DNA of 64,000 nucleotides from Christensenellaceae bacterium Phil7 (GTDB lineage Bacteria; Bacillota; Clostridia; Christensenellales; CAG-138). The stretch spans positions 62,001-126,000 of the forward strand of contig MSGV01000010.1 of NCBI GenBank assembly GCA_001940845.1. The letters run 5' to 3'. The notes beneath the pieces were generated by a model. That model did no database searches and was not told the DNA's origin. It saw only the letters and a list, made by a program, of their open reading frames with translations. This document shows positions 62,558 through 64,000 of the stretch, piece by piece; position 1 is the stretch's first letter, and every line of letters starts with the position of its first letter. The position numbers were made by a program, and so were the translations under genes.

Positions 62558-62586
62558 TTTACCAAAAAGTGGGATTGTGATATAAT
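62558..62586 (+). promoter_or_regulatory. Sigma-A promoter of tldD
   Basis: -35 TTTACC (62558-62563), 17-base spacer, -10 TATAAT (62581-62586), 33 bases before the TTG start. Confidence 0.7.
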
Positions 62587-62619
62587 CAAGTTGAAAATTA
62601 TTACTCTGGAGGTAACAGT

Positions 62620-64000
62620 TTGATTAAGCACAGTGTTGAACAGGCCGTTCTTGACGAAGCTTTGAGATCCGGCGGAGATTTTTCGGAACTGTATATGCAG
62701 GATACCGATACGAATTCGCTTAAGATGGTGAACGGCATCGTGGAGGACGCACGTTACCAGCGCAAGGTCGGAGCGGGCGTGCGAGTGCTCAAGGGTACGC
62801 GCAGTGCCTATGCATACACCGCCGATACGAGCGAAGAAGCGCTTCTGGCAACCGCAAGAGCTGCGGCTGCGGCCATCGATGGCATGAAGGAATTTGAGAG
62901 CAAGAGCTTCGAAGTCATTCGCGATGGCAAGATCGCCCCACGCATTCCATTCACTCAGATCGATAACGAAAAGCGTATCGCGCTGCTGCGTGAAGGCACT
63001 CAGGCCGCTAAGGCATATTCAGCCGAGATCACTCAGGTTGTCGCAAACTATATGGACTGCGACCACAGGATTATGGTCTGCAACAGCAACGGCGTTCATG
63101 CAGAGGATCGCCGCCCGCGCACCCGTGTGGCGCTCAACGCCGTTGCAATGGCAAATGGCGAAGCGCAGACCGGCAGCGCAGCTCCCGGACTCGGCATAGG
63201 CTTTGAGGCATATGAACGCCTCAATATGGAGGAGATCGGCAAATCCTCTGCAAGGGTTGCCGTGACCATGCTCCATGCTCCCGAATGCCCCGCCGGTTCC
63301 GTCCCCGTCGTCATCGATGGCGGCTTTGGAGGCGTAATATTGCACGAAGCCTGCGTGCATGGGCTTGAGGCAACCAGCGTCAGCAAGGGCAATTCCGTCT
63401 TCTGCAATAAGCTCGGCCAGCAGATCGCCAGCCCCATAGTTACAGCTATCGATGATGGCACCATGGAAGGCGAATGGGGCAGTATGCATTTTGATGATGA
63501 GGGCAATCCCGCTCAGCGCAATGTGCTTATTGAAAACGGTATTTTGAAATCCTATCTTGTCGATATCCTCGGCGCACGCAGGATGAATCACCCCATCACC
63601 GGCAGCGGAAGAAGGCAGGATTACACATATGCTCCCACCTCCCGCATGACAAATACCTTCTTTGCAGAAGGAAAGGATGATGAGGAAGAGATGATCCGCA
63701 GCATGGGCAGCGGTCTTTTTGCCGCACAGATGGGTGGCGGCTCCGTTAACCCACTGACCGGCGAATTCAATTTCGCAGTGCTCGAAGGCTACTGGGTCAA
63801 GGATGGCAAGATTCTCTGCCCCGTCAGGGGTGCAACCCTCATCGGCAAGGGCAGCGATGTGCTCATGAAGATAGATCGCATCGGCAGACGTATGTGGATG
63901 GGCCAGGGCATGTGCGGTTCGCAGTCCGGCAGCGTTCCCACGAATGTTGGTCAGCCCAGAATACGTGTCAGTGAAATCGTGGTCGGCGGCAAAGGAGGTG
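62620..64000 (+). CDS. tldD: Metalloprotease TldD, 3' end just outside
   Basis: 460 codons are seen and the frame is still open at the window end. The TTG at 62620 follows GGAGG by seven bases. Family motifs: zinc site ILHEACVHGLEA with H242, E243 and H247 (HExxxH), GRRQDYTYAPTSRMTNTFF, and QMGGGSVNPLTGEFNFAV. TldD acts with TldE/PmbA as a heterodimeric protease that trims peptides such as microcins or cleaves unfolded peptides. The last visible bases AAAGGAGGTG look like the RBS of a downstream partner gene, most likely tldE/pmbA, and also suggest that only a few codons are missing. Confidence 0.93.
   Translation, partial: MIKHSVEQAVLDEALRSGGDFSELYMQDTDTNSLKMVNGIVEDARYQRKVGAGVRVLKGTRSAYAYTADTSEEALLATARAAAAAIDGMKEFESKSFEVIRDGKIAPRIPFTQIDNEKRIALLREGTQAAKAYSAEITQVVANYMDCDHRIMVCNSNGVHAEDRRPRTRVALNAVAMANGEAQTGSAAPGLGIGFEAYERLNMEEIGKSSARVAVTMLHAPECPAGSVPVVIDGGFGGVILHEACVHGLEATSVSKGNSVFCNKLGQQIASPIVTAIDDGTMEGEWGSMHFDDEGNPAQRNVLIENGILKSYLVDILGARRMNHPITGSGRRQDYTYAPTSRMTNTFFAEGKDDEEEMIRSMGSGLFAAQMGGGSVNPLTGEFNFAVLEGYWVKDGKILCPVRGATLIGKGSDVLMKIDRIGRRMWMGQGMCGSQSGSVPTNVGQPRIRVSEIVVGGKGG

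Overview
The window looks like chromosomal DNA of an anaerobic, endospore-forming, Gram-positive bacterium of the Clostridia (Bacillota). Evidence for this: a SpoIVFA/SpoIVFB-like pair at the left edge, a GerMN lipoprotein next to a SpoIIQ-like M23 protein, a SipL-like SPOCS/LysM protein, a CotH-family protein, the rpsO-pnp-ylxY-mlpA and ylmE-sepF-divIVA gene orders, an S-box (SAM-I) riboswitch, textbook sigma-A promoters and a rubrerythrin. I cannot name the genus from sequence alone. No insertion sequence, prophage, integrase or CRISPR array is visible.

Layout. 0-1.4 kb (+): sporulation membrane protease pair. 1.4-9.1 kb (-): a 2443-residue cyclic-glucan-synthase-like enzyme with a small membrane protein. 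9.2-17.4 kb (-): cell-division and housekeeping genes (DivIVA-like, sepF, ylmE, HlyD-like, dUTPase, M16 peptidase, degenerate deacetylase, pnp, rpsO). 17.5-20.9 kb (-): tRNA-Trp and the polyphosphate pair ppx-ppk. 21-25.7 kb (-): GerMN lipoprotein, uppP, murA and a SpoIIQ-like M23 pseudo-peptidase. 25.9-29.1 kb: membrane proteins, an XRE regulator, rubrerythrin and a lipoprotein. 29.2-36.8 kb (-): metK under a SAM-I riboswitch, a C39-like peptidase with a polytopic membrane protein, mfd and a HutD-like gene. 36.9-43.1 kb: kinase-like protein (-), then EamA transporter, murC, SPOCS/LysM protein and a lipoprotein (+). 43.2-48.4 kb: divergent secreted dockerin proteins (CotH and subtilase). 48.5-55.7 kb: two small genes flanking an operator region, then an SDR-methyltransferase-M20 run and a DtxR/GNAT fusion-transglutaminase-ylmH run. 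55.7-60.6 kb (+): a poly-gamma-glutamate capsule operon pgsB-pgsC-capA-ggt. 60.6-62.5 kb (-): DUF2812 protein, a 32-residue membrane peptide and an alpha/beta hydrolase. 62.6-64 kb (+): tldD, cut by the window end.

Themes. Cell-envelope work dominates: murA, murC, uppP, poly-gamma-glutamate, glucan synthase, SepF/DivIVA and sporulation membrane factors. The most unusual items are a metal-regulator/acetyltransferase fusion protein, two genes whose TATAAT box ends six bases before the ATG with no ribosome-binding site (predicted leaderless mRNAs), a rubrerythrin with a rubredoxin-type site at each end, a divergent pair of dockerin proteins sharing a beta-rich module, and several strongly folded non-coding stretches (downstream of pnp, downstream of the GerMN gene, and ahead of pgsB and rpsO). 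Start sites were chosen from ribosome-binding sites; promoters are reported only where both hexamers and spacing were read directly.
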